Shown piece by piece: positions 1 through 7,209 of a DNA stretch of 64,000 nucleotides (position 1 is the first letter of the stretch; every line of letters begins with the position of its first letter). A model generated the notes under the pieces. That model saw only the letters and a list, made by a program, of their open reading frames with translations. It had not been told where the DNA came from and did no database searches. Origin of the DNA: Georgenia thermotolerans (GTDB lineage Bacteria > Actinomycetota > Actinomycetes > Actinomycetales > Actinomycetaceae). The stretch covers positions 112,773-176,772 of the forward strand of contig NZ_VUKF01000002.1 of NCBI RefSeq assembly GCF_009193185.1, given 5' to 3'. The position numbers and the translations under genes were made by a program.

Positions 1-216
1 TACCTGGCCCAGCGCACCATCATCTTCGACCTGGTCGACGCGCTGCTGGAGACCGGCGACCGGCACCTCGAGCCGCCCTTCGTCGGTGACTTCCGCGCCG
101 CGGCCGAGGACGCCGCGCGGCTGCGGGTGGTCGTCGACCAGGTGGCCTCGCTCACCGACACCTCGGCGAACCAGTGGCACGCCCGCCTGCGCGGGATGCT
201 CTCGGAGGTCTTCTGA
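1..216 (+). CDS. dgt: dGTP triphosphohydrolase, C-terminal end (partial)
   Basis: Open at the left edge and ending at TGA 214-216, this frame gives 71 residues (YLAQRTIIFDLVDALLETGD onward, ending MLSEVF). The text resembles the C-terminal helices of actinobacterial deoxyguanosinetriphosphate triphosphohydrolases, which hydrolyse dNTPs to deoxynucleosides and triphosphate. The catalytic HD domain lies outside the window, so the call rests on the tail and on position: dgt directly before dnaG on the same strand is the usual actinobacterial order. A repeat cluster starts 14 bases after the stop. Confidence 0.7.
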   Translation, partial: YLAQRTIIFDLVDALLETGDRHLEPPFVGDFRAAAEDAARLRVVVDQVASLTDTSANQWHARLRGMLSEVF

Positions 217-230
217 CGCCCCGCCCCGCC

Positions 231-285
231 GGCGAGACGTCAAGTAGTGCGCGAGACGTCAAGTCCGTCACGAGGCGTCATGGGT
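231..285 (+). repeat. Short cluster of the GACGTCAAG repeat family
   Basis: Between dgt and dnaG lie two clear units (GCGAGACGTCAAGTAGT, then GCGCGAGACGTCAAGTCC) and a third degraded unit (CACGAGGCGTCATGGGT), spaced 17-20 bases apart. Bases 232-264 reappear perfectly as their reverse complement at 34791-34823, in the larger cluster after aspA. The core GACGTC is itself palindromic. It is no known element to me. It lies in the leader region before dnaG but ends 48 bases before the likely -10 box. Confidence 0.8.
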
Positions 286-332
286 TGCGCCACCCCCGGG
301 GACACGCGCCCGGGTGCGTCGGTATCGCCACC

Positions 333-338
333 TACACT
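333..338 (+). promoter_or_regulatory. Likely -10 box of dnaG (leaderless type)
   Basis: TACACT lies six bases before the ATG at 345, so transcription would begin at or next to the start codon. No ribosome binding site precedes that ATG. The same layout recurs at other genes of this window. The -35 region is poor. Confidence 0.4.
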
Positions 339-344
339 GACGCC

Positions 345-2531
345 ATGGCAGGCCTGATCCGACGCGAGGACATCGACGCGGTCCGCGAGCGCGCCCGGAT
401 CGAGGAGATCGTCGGCACCTACGTCACCCTCAAGTCCGCCGGCGTGGGCTCGATGAAGGGCCTGTGCCCCTTCCACGACGAGCGCACCGCCTCCTTCCAC
501 GTCCGCCCCCAGCTCGGCCTGTGGCACTGCTTCGGCTGCGACGAGGGCGGCGACGTCATCTCCTTCGTGCAGAAGATCGACCACCTGTCCTTCACCGAGG
601 CGGTGGAGATGCTGGCCGGGAAGGTCGGCGTCCAGCTGCGATACGAGGACGGCGGCACGGGCCGGCCCCGGGAGGAACCGGGGCGGCGCCAGCGCCTCGT
701 CGACGCCCACCGCGTCGCCGAGGAGTTCTTCGCCGGCCAGCTGGACAGCCCCGAGGGCGAGGCCGGGCGCCGGTTCCTCGCCGAGCGCGGCTTCGACCGC
801 CAGGCCGCGGCGACCTTCGGCGTCGGCTACGCCCCCAAGGGCTGGGACCACCTGCTGCGCCACCTGCGCGGGCGCGGTTTCACCGAGGCCGAGCTGACCG
901 CCTCCGGGCTCGTCTCGCAGGGCAACCGGGGGATCTACGACCGCTTCCGCGGCCGCCTCGTCTGGCCGATCCGCGACATCACCGGGGAGACGGTCGGCTT
1001 CGGCGCCCGCCGCCTCTATGACGACGACCAGGGGCCCAAGTACCTCAACACCCCCGAGACGCCGATCTACAAGAAGTCGCACGTGCTCTACGGCCTGGAC
1101 CTGGCCAAGCGCACCATCGCCAAGGAGCGGCGCGTCGTCGTCGTCGAGGGCTACACCGACGTCATGGCCGCCCACCTGGCGGGCGTCGGCACCGCCGTGG
1201 CCACGTGCGGGACGGCGTTCGGCACCGACCACGTCAAGATCGTCCGCCGCCTGCTGGGTGACACCGCCGACGTCGCCGCCGGGGTGATCTTCGCCTCCGG
1301 CGCCACCCGGGGCGGCGAGGTGATCTTCACCTTCGACGGCGACGCCGCCGGGCAGAAGGCCGCGCTGCGCGCCTTCGAGGAGGACCAGCGCTTCGCGTCC
1401 CAGACGTTCGTCGCCGTCGGGCCCGACGGGCTGGACCCGTGCGACCTGCGCCTGCAGCGCGGCGACGCCGCGGTGCGCGAGCTCATCGCCGGCCGGCAGC
1501 CGCTGTTCGCCTTCGCGATCCGGTCGGTCCTGGGCCAGCTCGACCTGGCGACGGCGGAGGGCCGGGTGGCCGCCCTGCGCGCGGCCGCGCCCGTGGTCGC
1601 CGGCATCCGCGACCAGGCGCTGCGCTGGGAGTACACCCGCGAGCTCGCCGGGTGGCTGGGCATGGACGAGCCGACCGTGCGCAGCGCCGTCCACGCCGCG
1701 GAGCGGGCCCAGGGGCGGGTCGACCTCACGCCGCCCCCGCCCGACGGCGGTCCCGGCGGGGGGTTCGGCGGGCGCCGTCAGGGCGCCCCGGGCGGCCGCC
1801 CCGAGGGCCGCTGGGACGGCCGGCAGGCGGCTCGGGGCGGGGCACCGGGCCGGGCCGGGCGCGACGGCGGGTTCCGCGGCCGCGAGGGTGGCTTCCGGGA
1901 CGGCCCGGGCGGGCGCGACGGCGGCTTCCGGGACGGCGGCCGCCCCTCCTTCCAGGACCGCGGCTACCCGGACCGTGCGACCGCGCCGGGCACGATGCCC
2001 GGCGGCCAGCGCCCGCCCCGGGAGGACCCGGTCGCCCGCCTCGAGCGGCAGGTGCTCGAGGTGGTCCTCCAGCTGCCCCAGCACGCCCTCGGCGCCGGCT
2101 TCGACGACCTCGCCCCGGACACCTTCACCGTCCCGGCCTACCGGGGGGTGCACGACGCCATCCGCGCCGCGGGGGGCACCCTCGCGTACGGCCAGGAGGT
2201 CGAGCGCTACGCGGCCCAGCACCCCGGCGGGGACGCCGCCCGGCACGCGGCGGGCTGGTGGGCCGAGCAGGTCCGCGAGAACGCCGTCGGCCCGGTGGCC
2301 GGCGTGATCACCGAGCTGGCCGTGGCCCCGCTGCCGGAGGACCGGCCCGAGGCGCTGTCCGGCTACGCCCGCGGCGTGCTCGTGGCCCTGATCCGGATGG
2401 GCCTGACCCGCGAGATCGCCGACGTCAAGGGACGGCTGCAGCGCACCGACCCGAACGACCCGGCCTACGCCGACGTGTTCGCGGCCCTGATGGAGCTGGA
2501 GAACCGCCGCCGCGCGCTCAGCGTGGACTGA
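345..2531 (+). CDS. dnaG: DNA primase
   Basis: DnaG lays down RNA primers at the replication fork. From the ATG at 345 the protein has 728 residues, beginning MAGLIRREDIDAVRERARIE, the usual primase start; an upstream start would only add a low-complexity tail. The CHC2 zinc finger uses C41, H44, C62 and C65. The TOPRIM core follows, with E268 in VVVVEGYTDVM and D331 in FTFDGDAAG. Two oddities: about 18 extra residues (GDTADVAAGVIFASGATR) sit just before the FTFDGD strand, and residues about 463-559 form a Gly/Arg-rich linker with repeated GRDGGF-type units between the catalytic core and the C-terminal helicase-binding domain. That explains a length well above the usual 600-640. Identity is certain; only linker function is open. 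Confidence 0.97.
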   Translation: MAGLIRREDIDAVRERARIEEIVGTYVTLKSAGVGSMKGLCPFHDERTASFHVRPQLGLWHCFGCDEGGDVISFVQKIDHLSFTEAVEMLAGKVGVQLRYEDGGTGRPREEPGRRQRLVDAHRVAEEFFAGQLDSPEGEAGRRFLAERGFDRQAAATFGVGYAPKGWDHLLRHLRGRGFTEAELTASGLVSQGNRGIYDRFRGRLVWPIRDITGETVGFGARRLYDDDQGPKYLNTPETPIYKKSHVLYGLDLAKRTIAKERRVVVVEGYTDVMAAHLAGVGTAVATCGTAFGTDHVKIVRRLLGDTADVAAGVIFASGATRGGEVIFTFDGDAAGQKAALRAFEEDQRFASQTFVAVGPDGLDPCDLRLQRGDAAVRELIAGRQPLFAFAIRSVLGQLDLATAEGRVAALRAAAPVVAGIRDQALRWEYTRELAGWLGMDEPTVRSAVHAAERAQGRVDLTPPPPDGGPGGGFGGRRQGAPGGRPEGRWDGRQAARGGAPGRAGRDGGFRGREGGFRDGPGGRDGGFRDGGRPSFQDRGYPDRATAPGTMPGGQRPPREDPVARLERQVLEVVLQLPQHALGAGFDDLAPDTFTVPAYRGVHDAIRAAGGTLAYGQEVERYAAQHPGGDAARHAAGWWAEQVRENAVGPVAGVITELAVAPLPEDRPEALSGYARGVLVALIRMGLTREIADVKGRLQRTDPNDPAYADVFAALMELENRRRALSVD

Positions 2532-2645
2532 GGGGACATCGTCGCGGCGTTGCGCGTGCACGAGCGCGGCATCGCGGCCAATGTTGTACCTGAAGAACGT
2601 CGGGCGCGCCGCCCGGTCAGGACCGCCGTCGGGAGGGGCACGGTT

Positions 2646-3395
2646 ATGGGGGAGCAGCTGCTGCCTCGCACAGCGCCCGTCCACTCCCTCCGCCGTTTCC
2701 TCGCTCGGCTGCACCCCGCACGCCGCACCCCCGGCGGCGACGCCGTCGGCGGCCTGGGGGCGATGGCGGTCGTCGGCGCCGTGGCCATCCTCGCCACCGC
2801 GGCGCTCGTCCTCGGGATCATCGCCGTCTGGCCCACCCAGGGGCAGCACCCGCGCACCTCGGCCACCCGGCCCCCCGAGGGGGCCGTGCTCGGCGCCGAG
2901 GGCCGCCCGGACGTCATGGCGCCCGGCGCCGGGCCGCTGACCGGCCGCCTCCAGCCCCCGGGCACCACGGGCGGGGCGACGGACGAGGCCCGGGTCCGGC
3001 TGGGCCAGCCCGCCCGGGTCGGGACCTGGGAGGTCGCCGTCCGGCGCACGGACCTGCGCGAGTTCGCCGCCGCGGACGGACTCTCCTCGCCGGGGCGGGG
3101 AGAGCGCGTGCTGGAGGCGCAGGTGACCGTCACCAACGACGGCGCGGCGCCGGCGGACCCGGGCCTGGATCTCCTCGTCGGGTACCTCGGCCCGGACGGG
3201 GTGGAGTACAACGGCGACGCCGGCGGAGTGTGCCCGACGCGGGAGGCGGTCTTCGGGCGCGGCAAGATCCCGCCGGGGGAGACGGTGCGCGGCAGCGTCT
3301 GCCTGGGTGTGCCGGCCCGCGCCGTCGAGGGCGGGGCGTGGGTGCTGCGCACCCCGGCGGAGTACGCGCGGCCGAAGGTGTTCGCCGCCCGGTAG
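2646..3395 (+). CDS. Membrane-anchored DUF4352-like extracytoplasmic protein
   Basis: A protein of 249 residues. The ATG at 2646 is chosen because GGGAGGGG ends about seven bases before it. A basic N-terminus of about 35 residues leads into one hydrophobic segment (GAMAVVGAVAILATAALVLG, roughly residues 38-62), so the rest should lie outside the membrane. The C-terminal half (VTVTNDGAAPADPG, then GKIPPGETVRGSVCLGVP) has the immunoglobulin-like layout of DUF4352/TRF2-like exported domains, with one cysteine in each half that could pair. No function can be assigned. It follows dnaG by 114 bases, probably with its own start of translation only. Confidence 0.6.
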   Translation: MGEQLLPRTAPVHSLRRFLARLHPARRTPGGDAVGGLGAMAVVGAVAILATAALVLGIIAVWPTQGQHPRTSATRPPEGAVLGAEGRPDVMAPGAGPLTGRLQPPGTTGGATDEARVRLGQPARVGTWEVAVRRTDLREFAAADGLSSPGRGERVLEAQVTVTNDGAAPADPGLDLLVGYLGPDGVEYNGDAGGVCPTREAVFGRGKIPPGETVRGSVCLGVPARAVEGGAWVLRTPAEYARPKVFAAR

Positions 3396-3495
3396 GGGGC
3401 CGGCAGGCGGCGGCCGCCGGCCGTGAGAGCGAGGTTCGCCGCGTGGCCGGGAACGGCCCGATGGGCCGGGCCCGGCCACGCGACGATCGTGGGGC

Positions 3496-4119
3496 TCAGA
3501 GGGCCGAGACGACCTCGTCGAAGGGCAGGCGCGGCAGGCGGTCCCGGAAGGCGTTCTCGGCGGGCTTGCCGATGTTGACCGCGACCAGGACGCGGTGGCG
3601 CCCGTCCGGGAAGAACTCGCGGGAGACCGCCTCGGCGTCGAAGCCGGTCATCGGTCCGGCGGCCAGCCCGGCGGCCCGGATGCCGATGATCGCGTAGCCC
3701 ACCTGCAGGCCGGCGTTGAGCTCGGCCATGCGGGCGCGCGACGCCTCGTCGCCGGCGAGCATGTCCCGCGCACCGGGGTTGTGCGGGAACGTGCGCGGCA
3801 GCTCCTCGTGGAAGTCGATGTCCGCCGCGAGGAGGGCGGTCGCGGGGGCGGCCGCCGTCTTCGCCCGGTTGCCCTCGGCCATGTGCGGCAGGAGTCGCTC
3901 CTTCGCCTCGGCGGAGCGGACCACGACGACGCGCAGCGGCTGGGTGTTCATCGCCGTGGGCGCCCACTTGACGAGCTCGAAGATCGCGGCGAGCTGCTCG
4001 TCCGTGACGGGCTCGTCCGTGAAGGCGTTGGCGGTGCGGGCCTCGCGGAAGAGCAGGTCCTGGGCGTCCTCGTCGAGGAGCAGCGCGTCGGCGATGCGAA
4101 GATCAGTTGAAGTACTCAC
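3496..4119 (-). CDS. RutE/HadB-type malonic semialdehyde reductase (nitroreductase fold)
   Basis: An FMN-dependent nitroreductase-fold protein of 207 residues. The sequence runs LFREARTANAFTDEPVTDE, then KWAPTAMNTQPLRVVVV, GLAAGPMTGFD and a final RLPRLPFDEVVSAL. These segments line up with RutE of pyrimidine breakdown, which reduces malonic semialdehyde to 3-hydroxypropionate. No other rut genes are nearby, so the true substrate could be another semialdehyde, quinone or nitro compound. The GTG at 4119 gives a RutE-like length; a GTG at 4134 is the alternative. A TATGGC box at 4174-4179 could be its -10 element. Confidence 0.8.
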   Translation of the reverse strand: MSTSTDLRIADALLLDEDAQDLLFREARTANAFTDEPVTDEQLAAIFELVKWAPTAMNTQPLRVVVVRSAEAKERLLPHMAEGNRAKTAAAPATALLAADIDFHEELPRTFPHNPGARDMLAGDEASRARMAELNAGLQVGYAIIGIRAAGLAAGPMTGFDAEAVSREFFPDGRHRVLVAVNIGKPAENAFRDRLPRLPFDEVVSAL

Positions 4120-4242
4120 GCCTAGTGCAGCCACGGCCGTGGCCCGGCGATTCCGCAGCGCGGCGTGATTGATGCCATAGCCAGCCCGCGTGTCAGCCGC
4201 CGTCGCGCGGCGCGGCCCGGGACCGGTGGGGCGTGTTGACCC

Positions 4243-4440
4243 TCAGTTGCTCCCGCTGGCGTCGTCGCAGGACGGGCACAGGCGGACCTCGACGTCCTCG
4301 GCGGCGCCCCGCCCGACCCGGCGCAGCGGCTCCTCGTGGGTGCCGCACACGGCGCACAGGTGGGCGCGACGGGGCCAGGCGTCGGAGAGCTCGAGCATCC
4401 CGAGCGCGCCGTCGCCCAGGCGGATGGCGTGAAAGGTCAC
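4243..4440 (-). CDS. Small zinc-ribbon protein, 65 residues
   Basis: A short protein with two CxxC knuckles (CAVCGTH and CPSCDD) about 24 residues apart, consistent with one bound zinc. The family and target are not recognised. The GTG at 4440 is favoured because a good promoter (TTGGCA, 17 bases, CATACT) ends seven bases before it, so the message would be leaderless; a longer reading from a TTG at 4476 would run through the -35 box. Upstream, 4477-4710 holds no gene I can support. Confidence 0.55.
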   Translation of the reverse strand: MTFHAIRLGDGALGMLELSDAWPRRAHLCAVCGTHEEPLRRVGRGAAEDVEVRLCPSCDDASGSN

Positions 4441-4447
4441 ATGAATA

Positions 4448-4476
4448 AGTATGTCGTTTGTCCGATTCGTTGCCAA
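4448..4476 (-). promoter_or_regulatory. Promoter of the small zinc-ribbon gene
   Basis: Read on the minus strand: -35 TTGGCA at 4476-4471, a spacer of exactly 17 bases, -10 CATACT at 4453-4448, then seven bases to the GTG. This is one of the best sigma-70-like matches in the window. Confidence 0.55.
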
Positions 4477-4710
4477 GTGCCCTCCGGGCTAGGGGCACAC
4501 TCACCGGACCTGCCGGGCCGCGGAAGACGCTCCTGGAACTTCTCGACCTCGAGGTCATCCTCCGGAGCCGAACGGCGGCTGGGGAGGAGCCTTGTCGGCG
4601 CCCGGGGGCCGTGCCGACTGGGGCCCCGGCGGCCGCACCCGGTGGGCGCCCGGTGGCGCCCCGGCGGACGCGCGACGCTAGCGGCGGATGGGACAGCCAT
4701 GAACGCGAGA
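4477..4710. other. Gene-free stretch before the tRNA-Asn terminator
   Basis: Overlapping open frames exist on both strands (for example minus 4437-4700 and plus 4458-4805), but the plus one runs through the tRNA and neither shows a ribosome site, a domain or actinobacterial-looking protein text throughout. I see no supported gene here. Confidence 0.5.
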
Positions 4711-4737
4711 GGCCCGGAACCGTGGAGGTTCCGGGCC
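4711..4737 (-). terminator. Hairpin after tRNA-Asn
   Basis: An 11-base perfect stem (GGCCCGGAACC and its complement) with a five-base loop lies four bases beyond the tRNA 3' end on the minus strand. There is no strong T run, as is common in actinobacteria. Confidence 0.65.
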
Positions 4738-4740
4738 GTG

Positions 4741-4816
<76 letters not shown>

Positions 4817-4847
4817 TCGCCGGATAGGACTCTAGCAAACAATCCGA

Positions 4848-4869
4848 CCCCCTCTTGACCGCGAGGGGG
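4848..4869 (-). terminator. Hairpin between the PH-like gene and tRNA-Asn
   Basis: A seven-base G/C stem (CCCCCTC with GAGGGGG) and an eight-base loop follow the stop of the 4881-5384 gene on the minus strand. Bases beyond it read TCGGATTGTTTGC, a weak T-rich tail. Confidence 0.5.
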
Positions 4870-4880
4870 CCGCTGCGCCG

Positions 4881-5384
4881 TTATGTGGGGAGTCCCACAG
4901 CGGCGCGCGCCCGGCTCTCGAGGGCGTCGATCACCCGGCGTTCGTCCTCGTCGCCCTGGAGCGGCCCCTGCGCGGTGAGCTGGGAGAACAGCGCGCCGTC
5001 CTCGCCCCGCCGGATCTGCGCCCGCAGCAAGGTGCCGTGCGGGGTCTCCGCGGTCTCGGTGTGGACCACGGAGGACTGCACGCGCTCGCGCACCGCGGCG
5101 GTGAAGGTCTCCACGTCGTCCGAGGCCGTGGTCAGGACGAGGGGCGGCTGGGCGCCGTCGACCCAGGAGACGGTGAACCGACGCAGCTCACCGTCCCACC
5201 TGCCGTGCTGGACGGCGTGCCAGGGGTGGTGGGCACGGATGCCCGCCGCGTCGGCGACGAGCAGGGCGCCGGTCGACACCACGGCCCAGGACCCGTCCTG
5301 GAGCTCGGCGACGGCGAGCGCGTCGTGCGGCTTGAGCTGCGCCGCCACCTCGCGCGGCAGTCTGTGGCCTCGGCGGAAGATCAT
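4881..5384 (-). CDS. Conserved actinobacterial hypothetical protein, PH-like N-terminus
   Basis: A soluble protein of 167 residues with no signal or membrane segment. The opening (RLPREVAAQLKPHDALAVAE, then WAVVSTGALLVAD) looks like the strands of a bacterial pleckstrin-homology-like fold; the second half is mixed helix and strand, ending in a helix of charged residues. No catalytic motif is visible and no function can be given. The ATG at 5384 is chosen because TACCGT (minus strand, 5397-5392) sits seven bases before it, the leaderless pattern seen elsewhere here; a GTG at 5393 would overlap that box. Divergent from tRNA-Met. Confidence 0.7.
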   Translation of the reverse strand: MIFRRGHRLPREVAAQLKPHDALAVAELQDGSWAVVSTGALLVADAAGIRAHHPWHAVQHGRWDGELRRFTVSWVDGAQPPLVLTTASDDVETFTAAVRERVQSSVVHTETAETPHGTLLRAQIRRGEDGALFSQLTAQGPLQGDEDERRVIDALESRARAAVGLPT

Positions 5385-5455
5385 GGGTGCCACGGTAGCC
5401 GGGCGCGCCCCGGTAGGGTGGACGGCGCCGTCGTCGCGCTCTCGCAGTGCGGCAC

Positions 5456-5529
5456 GCCCCTGTAGCTCAGCTGGTCAGAGCAGCGAACTCATAATTCGTC
5501 GGTCGCGGGTTCAAGTCCCGCCGGGGGCA
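5456..5529 (+). tRNA. tRNA-Met (CAT), probably elongator
   Basis: Seventy-four bases, CCA not encoded (CCG follows). Acceptor GCCCCTG pairs with CGGGGGC with one wobble. The D arm reads AGCTCAGCTGGTCAGAGC, the anticodon loop is CTCATAA, and the T arm is GCGGGTTCAAGTCCCGC. A CAT anticodon can also be initiator or lysidine-modified Ile; the acceptor 1-72 pair is a normal G-C, which speaks against initiator. Confidence 0.88.
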
Positions 5530-5690
5530 CCGCCGCCTTTCGGCGGCCTGCCGTCAGCCCGGCGGACGGGACAGCCGGCCCGGCGAATGCCGTCGCGTCG
5601 CATCCCGTCCCCGCGGCTAGCCTCGTGCAGGCGGCTCCCTCGCGTCGCCGGGGCGGTCGTGGTCGTATCGACATCGGGGGAGGAAAGCCC

Positions 5691-6464
5691 GTGGAGGAGT
5701 GGTCTACACAAGCCGAGCTCGGTGAGCGGCTCGGCATCGACGCCCAGGCAGTCGGGGAGCTCCTGGTCGCCGCCGGACTGAAGGCCGGCCGGCACGCGAC
5801 GGATGACGCGTTGGACCGGGGCCTCGCGGCACCCGACGTGACGGCGCTCGGGCGACCGTTCGTCCGGTGGCGGGCCGCCGAGGTCCTGCCCCTCATCGAG
5901 CCGTTGGTGCCGCGCATCGCTCCGCCGGCCGCCAGCGAGGCGCCCGCGCGGACCTCACGACGGACGACGCCCGCGCAGTCCGCGCGACGGTCCGCGGCCC
6001 CGGCGCGGCCCGTGCGGGGAGGGGGGACGACCTTCGACGTCGTGGTCGCGCTGCAGGCCGTCGCCGACCCGAACCCCGGCCCGACCGGGTGGGCGTATGT
6101 GAATCAGGAGACCTGGACACCCGCGTCAGGTGCGCTGCCCTTCGGGACGGATCGGGAGGGGGAGCTGACCGCCACGGTTCATCTGCTGGACGAGTCGCCG
6201 GCGGGCGCCAACCTGCTGATCAGGACGGCGTCCGAGTATCTCGTGAAGACCGCGACGGTGTGGGCGCCGAACTGGAAGCGCAACGGGTGGAGGAAGCGCA
6301 ACGGGGAGACCCCGGCGAACCTCGACCTGATCCAGCTACTGCTCGCCAAGATCGAGGCGCGAGCGGGGCGCACCAGGTTCGGGCACGCCGCTGCGGACGA
6401 CGAGTTCGTCATGGCGGCCGCCCAGAGGGCGGCCGAGGCGGCACGGGAGGTCGGCCGCTCGTAG
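5691..6464 (+). CDS. RNase H-like protein without catalytic acidic residues, fused to a helix-turn-helix-like N-terminus
   Basis: A protein of 257 residues. The GTG at 5691 follows GGGGGAGG by seven bases. Residues about 4-35 (WSTQAELGERLGIDAQAVGE) look like a winged or simple helix-turn-helix; residues about 70-110 are a basic Ala/Pro/Arg linker. From about residue 113 the order of RNase HI is clear: NPGPTGWAYV, GELTATVHLLDE, IRTASEYLVKTATVW, then WKRNGWRKRNGETPANLDLI. Yet of the four acidic residues only the Glu of GELTA remains: the first Asp is hydrophobic or Ala, the TDS Asp is Ala (RTASEY), and the last Asp and the His loop are gone (FGHAAADDEF). It is therefore probably non-catalytic, perhaps a nucleic-acid binder. 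Flanked by tRNA-Met and a strong terminator, it is its own unit. Its domain family is inferred by eye. Confidence 0.7.
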   Translation: MEEWSTQAELGERLGIDAQAVGELLVAAGLKAGRHATDDALDRGLAAPDVTALGRPFVRWRAAEVLPLIEPLVPRIAPPAASEAPARTSRRTTPAQSARRSAAPARPVRGGGTTFDVVVALQAVADPNPGPTGWAYVNQETWTPASGALPFGTDREGELTATVHLLDESPAGANLLIRTASEYLVKTATVWAPNWKRNGWRKRNGETPANLDLIQLLLAKIEARAGRTRFGHAAADDEFVMAAAQRAAEAAREVGRS

Positions 6465-6479
6465 GCGCTGAACAGCGCT

Positions 6480-6518
6480 GCAGAGGGCGGCGGGGCGTCC
6501 GCACCCGCCGCCCTCTGC
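6480..6518 (+). terminator. Strong hairpin after the RNase H-like gene
   Basis: A perfect 15-base stem (GCAGAGGGCGGCGGG and complement) with a nine-base loop starts 15 bases after the stop codon. No T run follows. Confidence 0.75.
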
Positions 6519-7048
6519 CGTCGTCGGCGCTCGCCTGAGCGCTGTGCATCGGCTGCGGGTGGAGGCCGCCCAGGCCCCATGTCGGCCGAGCGTCCCGATC
6601 GTGGCGCCATATCGACAACGACGGCCTTGTCCCAGGGCTTCGTCCTCACCGGCTTCTGTCAGGGCCGGCATCGGCGGGCCCGGTTCATCCTGGCCGGTTG
6701 GGGGGGGGTCCCGCCCGGGGGCTCCCTCCTGGTCCATCGCGTCGGGCGTCCGCCGGCGCCCTGGTCAGGGCTTCCGCCGGCGCGCTCGCCAGGGCACCGT
6801 TCGGTGCCTTCCGGCGAGATCGAGGGACTACCGCCGTCGGTGAGCATCGCGGCTCATCGACGGCGATGACGCCGGCGGTCGCGCTTCCCGGCTGCGCACG
6901 GTCGGGGCATTCCTCGGCCCGAGAGCCCGATCGGGGCCCGGGAGACTGACCACTGTCGCAATACGTCGTAGCCGCCTCGAAAGAATGTGGCCCCCTTATT
7001 GCGACAACGGTAATTGCCGCGGACTCCAAGGAAAATCGCACCTCACGC
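6519..7048. other. Gene-poor gap with one inverted repeat
   Basis: No supported gene. Several open frames cross it on both strands but are Arg/Pro/Gly shadows without ribosome sites. Around 6745-6790 the text TCCGCCGGCGC recurs twice with degenerate flanks. The right third (about 6940-7090) is clearly less GC-rich than the rest of the window and holds the inverted repeat and promoter listed separately. Confidence 0.6.
6954..7006. repeat. 10-bp inverted repeat, possible operator
   Basis: TGTCGCAATA at 6954-6963 and its exact complement TATTGCGACA at 6997-7006 are separated by 33 bases. The centres are 43 bases apart, close to four helical turns, so a dimer pair could bind one face. It ends 42 bases before the -35 box of the promoter for the 76-residue gene, a place typical for an activator or looping repressor. 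Confidence 0.5.
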
Positions 7049-7077
7049 TTGCGGCCTTTCGAGAAATCGCCTATGGT
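7049..7077 (+). promoter_or_regulatory. Promoter of the orphan 76-residue gene
   Basis: -35 TTGCGG (7049-7054), a 17-base spacer and -10 TATGGT (7072-7077). Transcription would start near 7084, giving a 5' leader of about 125 bases before the ATG at 7210, long for this window. Confidence 0.5.
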
Positions 7078-7209
7078 CGATGGACATCATCGTAAACAAT
7101 CCGGCAGCGTGGCCGTGCTCACTTTTCCACCGAAAGGCGCTGCAAGCATCCCGGTGAATGTGGGCCGCGAGTGGACACGTGCCGGAACTTTGGGTTCAAG
7201 GAGGGAAAA

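Noticed and set aside
240..3479. 1079-residue frame on the minus strand over dnaG
   Set aside because: Its protein is Arg/Gly/Ala-rich shadow text in a GC-rich region; dnaG on the plus strand explains the coding pattern. Many other long opposite frames were dropped for the same reason.
4437..4700. 87-residue minus-strand protein upstream of tRNA-Asn
   Set aside because: Ends over the promoter of the zinc-ribbon gene and has no recognisable content beyond a short acidic helix.
5489..5560. Minus-strand frames ending PAGLEPATDEL over tRNA-Met
   Set aside because: Again antisense translation of a tRNA gene, a common annotation artefact.
6685..7041. Small gene in either strand of the 6.5-7.0 kb gap
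   Set aside because: Both frames are low-complexity Ala/Arg/Pro text generated by a short degenerate DNA repeat; the minus frame crosses the inverted repeat.
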